A DNA stretch of 64,000 bases from positions 43,739,464 to 43,803,463 of the forward strand of contig JAMXBB010000008.1 in the NCBI GenBank assembly GCA_024138015.1, read 5' to 3'. The notes beneath the pieces were generated by a model. It did no database searches, was not told where the DNA came from, and saw only the letters and a program-made list of their open reading frames with translations. A program made the position numbers and the translations under genes. This DNA is from Lumnitzera littorea. Its lineage: Eukaryota > Streptophyta > Magnoliopsida > Myrtales > Combretaceae. Positions 62,375-64,000 of the stretch are shown piece by piece (position 1 is the first letter of the stretch; every line of letters begins with the position of its first letter).

Positions 62375-62740
62375 CTATTCTTGTCTCTCCACTTTGTGCC
62401 AATCTTTGATATAGGCAAACGCTTTAATAGACATGATTGATGGAGATGCCTTATCTTCTAAAATAAGCCTTGCCATAACAAAAGCTTGCTTAAAGCAATC
62501 ATTGATATTAGAGCAATCAAAACTTGTCAGGCCATATAAGAGAGGATTAAGAATATGTTCATACATCTCTTCTATCAATCTAAGATAATGTCTAAGACCA
62601 AACTCAAAAGTAGTGGTTGAATAGTTGTGTAGTTCCTCATATGACCCAACCTCTACGTTACCCCCGTACTTTTTCAATTTTTGAGTCACAATAAGATCTA
62701 CAATAGGTGGTTCGCCAAAAAAGGCCCTTTGAATGGCGAT
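62375..62740 (-). pseudogene. Unrecognised open frame, about 120 codons, possible gene fragment
   Basis: On the minus strand the frame is open from the codon after a TAA at 62741-62743 to a stop at 62375. This is long for such AT-rich DNA. The peptide starts IAIQRAFFGEPPIVDLIV, continues with KLKKYGGNVEVGSYEELHNY, a leucine- and tyrosine-rich middle (GLRHYLRLIEEMYEHIL) and ends FAYIKDWHKVERQE. It looks like a soluble helical protein segment with normal residue composition, not a simple repeat. There is no ATG near its start, so it may be an exon or a captured fragment. I do not recognise the family. No neighbouring exons were found in this window. Confidence 0.4.
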
Positions 62741-62905
62741 TTAGGGTAAGGTTCGATGATGGGGGGGACTACAATGTATAAATGAGTGAGAACTTAAAAA
62801 AAGAAACAATGAATCATTACTAAGCAAGGCTACCTTTCAAACCATGGGCAATACATTAATTGCATAAGCATCTTATACGTTGAAAACTTATGATTTTAAG
62901 CAGTT

Positions 62906-63053
62906 TAGTACCTAAATATTCAAAACTTGAATTTTAGCGTGTAAAACTTTAAGATTTGTCTAAATGAGTACCTAAACTTTAAGTTTGAGCATTCATTTGA
63001 CAAATCTTAGAATTTCAAATATTGAAATTCAAGTTTTGAATATTTAGGTACTA
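62906..63053. mobile_element. 148-bp fold-back (MITE-like) element with perfect 29-bp arms
   Basis: TAGTACCTAAATATTC... (62906-62934) is the exact reverse complement of 63025-63053. A second, inner inverted pair (AAGATTTGTC-TAAATGA and TCATTTGACAAATCTT) extends the hairpin almost to its middle. Flanks do not show a clear target duplication, so the superfamily is open. Confidence 0.75.
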
Positions 63054-63675
63054 TATAAGTTTAGATACCTCCATATGCATTATCCCAACATTTTATCAAC
63101 ATGCTCATAATATAAATTTAAATGCTTTAAGCCCTTTTATAATGCAGCGAGGTTTGAAAATCATTGTAACATGAAAAATGTGAGGAACTTTCCTATAATA
63201 CGTTAACCACCTCTTAGTCATTTTAATTACATCCATTTGTAATATGACATGTTGTCAAAATTCATGTAATATTAAAAGTACGTTTAAAACTTCTAAAATA
63301 AATAAATGCACACTTTGTTAGTTTATAGATGAATATGTTCTTGTATAATTATGAATAATTTTAAGTACATATAAAATCCTCATGCATGTGTCCCAATCAT
63401 TTAGATAGCAAAATTACAAAATGCACATTTCTAATCTACACAGCTTTGAAGAAGTTCGTATTTAGAATTCCTCCTAATTTAAATGTCCCTTTTAAATTTC
63501 CATGGTTATCATCCATTGTCTACACAAAATTTTTATTATGCCTTTCTAATAGATGGATGGTTTAACGTAAATCAATTCCTAACTTGATTGGTAACATGGG
63601 AATCCAACATGGATATACCATCCTTAACACTTAAATTTAATATGTGATAAGACTAGTAAATGTGGAAAAAGGCTT
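63054..63675. other. Non-coding stretch without recognised features
   Basis: This is AT-rich sequence with no frame, LTR end or inverted repeat that I can support. Confidence 0.5.
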
Positions 63676-64000
63676 TGTCATGTCCTAAACAAAGTTTGTT
63701 GTAACAATTTGCCATGTACACCACTCTATAATAAGAGCTAACCACTAGGTTGCTATCATAGACGTAATATATATAAGGCTATACAATGCAACTCTTTGAA
63801 GCTTTTTACTTAGTAAATGTATAAACAAATTCATTTATAAAAAAATAACATATATTTCTATTACATAGGAAATATATTTACAAGGAACTACTTGTATTAT
63901 GCAGTCATAATAACTATGCAGGTTCTTAGGAGCAACCCTAGTAGTTGTACAATAATAAAGACAAAAATGATTTCAAAGTTCAATATTATCCTATGTTTTC
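63676..64000 (-). mobile_element. 3' end of a long LTR running off the window
   Basis: It starts TGTCATGTCCTAAAC. Read on the plus strand it follows the reverse complement of the end of the LTR at 53852-56896: GTTGTAACA, ATGTACACCA, GAGCTAACCA, TTGCTATCATAGACGTAAT, AACTCTTTGAAG, and ATAAACAAATTCATTT correspond in order. The rest lies beyond the window, so solo or full-element status is unknown. Confidence 0.65.

Noticed and set aside
1..64000. CRISPR arrays, tRNA or rRNA genes, organelle DNA insertions
   Set aside because: I looked for regularly spaced repeats, tRNA-like cloverleaf boxes and conserved rRNA or plastid gene segments and saw none that could be supported.

Overview
The window is AT-rich nuclear DNA of a flowering plant, most likely a eudicot. 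It contains one intact protein-coding gene: a four-exon 1-aminocyclopropane-1-carboxylate (ACC) synthase on the minus strand (22891-26678). Nearly everything else is layered, decayed transposable-element DNA. No tRNA, rRNA or CRISPR array was recognised. I found no clearly new biological system; the unusual content is the structural history of the repeats.

Left block, 1-12403 (+ strand): Ty3/gypsy DNA. Three LTRs of one family (called B here) lie head to tail at 1-754, 755-3549 and 3550-4481. They are followed by a decayed internal region and a final LTR at 11486-12403. The second LTR is split by a copy of another gypsy family (A, 1073-3245). The B internal region is split by a long solo LTR (5167-8874).

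Block 12404-18291: the 3' end of a Tat/Athila-like gypsy element with an LTR-like stretch, then the 3' half of a Ty1/copia pol. A solo LTR follows at 18292-20504 (target duplication GTCTT), and a second copia RT fragment sits at about 21600-22275, close to the 3' end of the ACC synthase gene.

Gene block, 22891-27004: ACC synthase, which catalyses the committed step of ethylene synthesis (S-adenosylmethionine to ACC). It has a recognisable TATA box and an upstream G-box core.

Block 28069-33315: two related hAT-type miniature elements with 8-bp duplications and a 3.4-kb solo LTR with perfect duplication CCTCA.

Block about 34910-58558 (minus strand): remains of one large CACTA (En/Spm) DNA transposon. 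It has a TNP2-type transposase pseudogene and a second (Ptta/Transposase_24-like) pseudogene, and it hosts two solo LTRs (35680-38579 and 53852-56896), a 6.9-kb gypsy element (43040-49988) with three LTRs between one TCATA duplication, and a 198-bp Mutator-type MITE. Removing the LTR-element insertions leaves roughly 10 to 11 kb, a normal size for such an element.

Right end: another solo LTR (58692-61964, duplication AAAAG), an unrecognised open frame (62375-62740), a perfect 29-bp inverted-repeat element, and the start of a seventh long LTR that runs off the window at 63676. Six complete long LTRs without internal regions, four of them with perfect 5-bp duplications, show that this locus has been shaped by LTR-LTR recombination.
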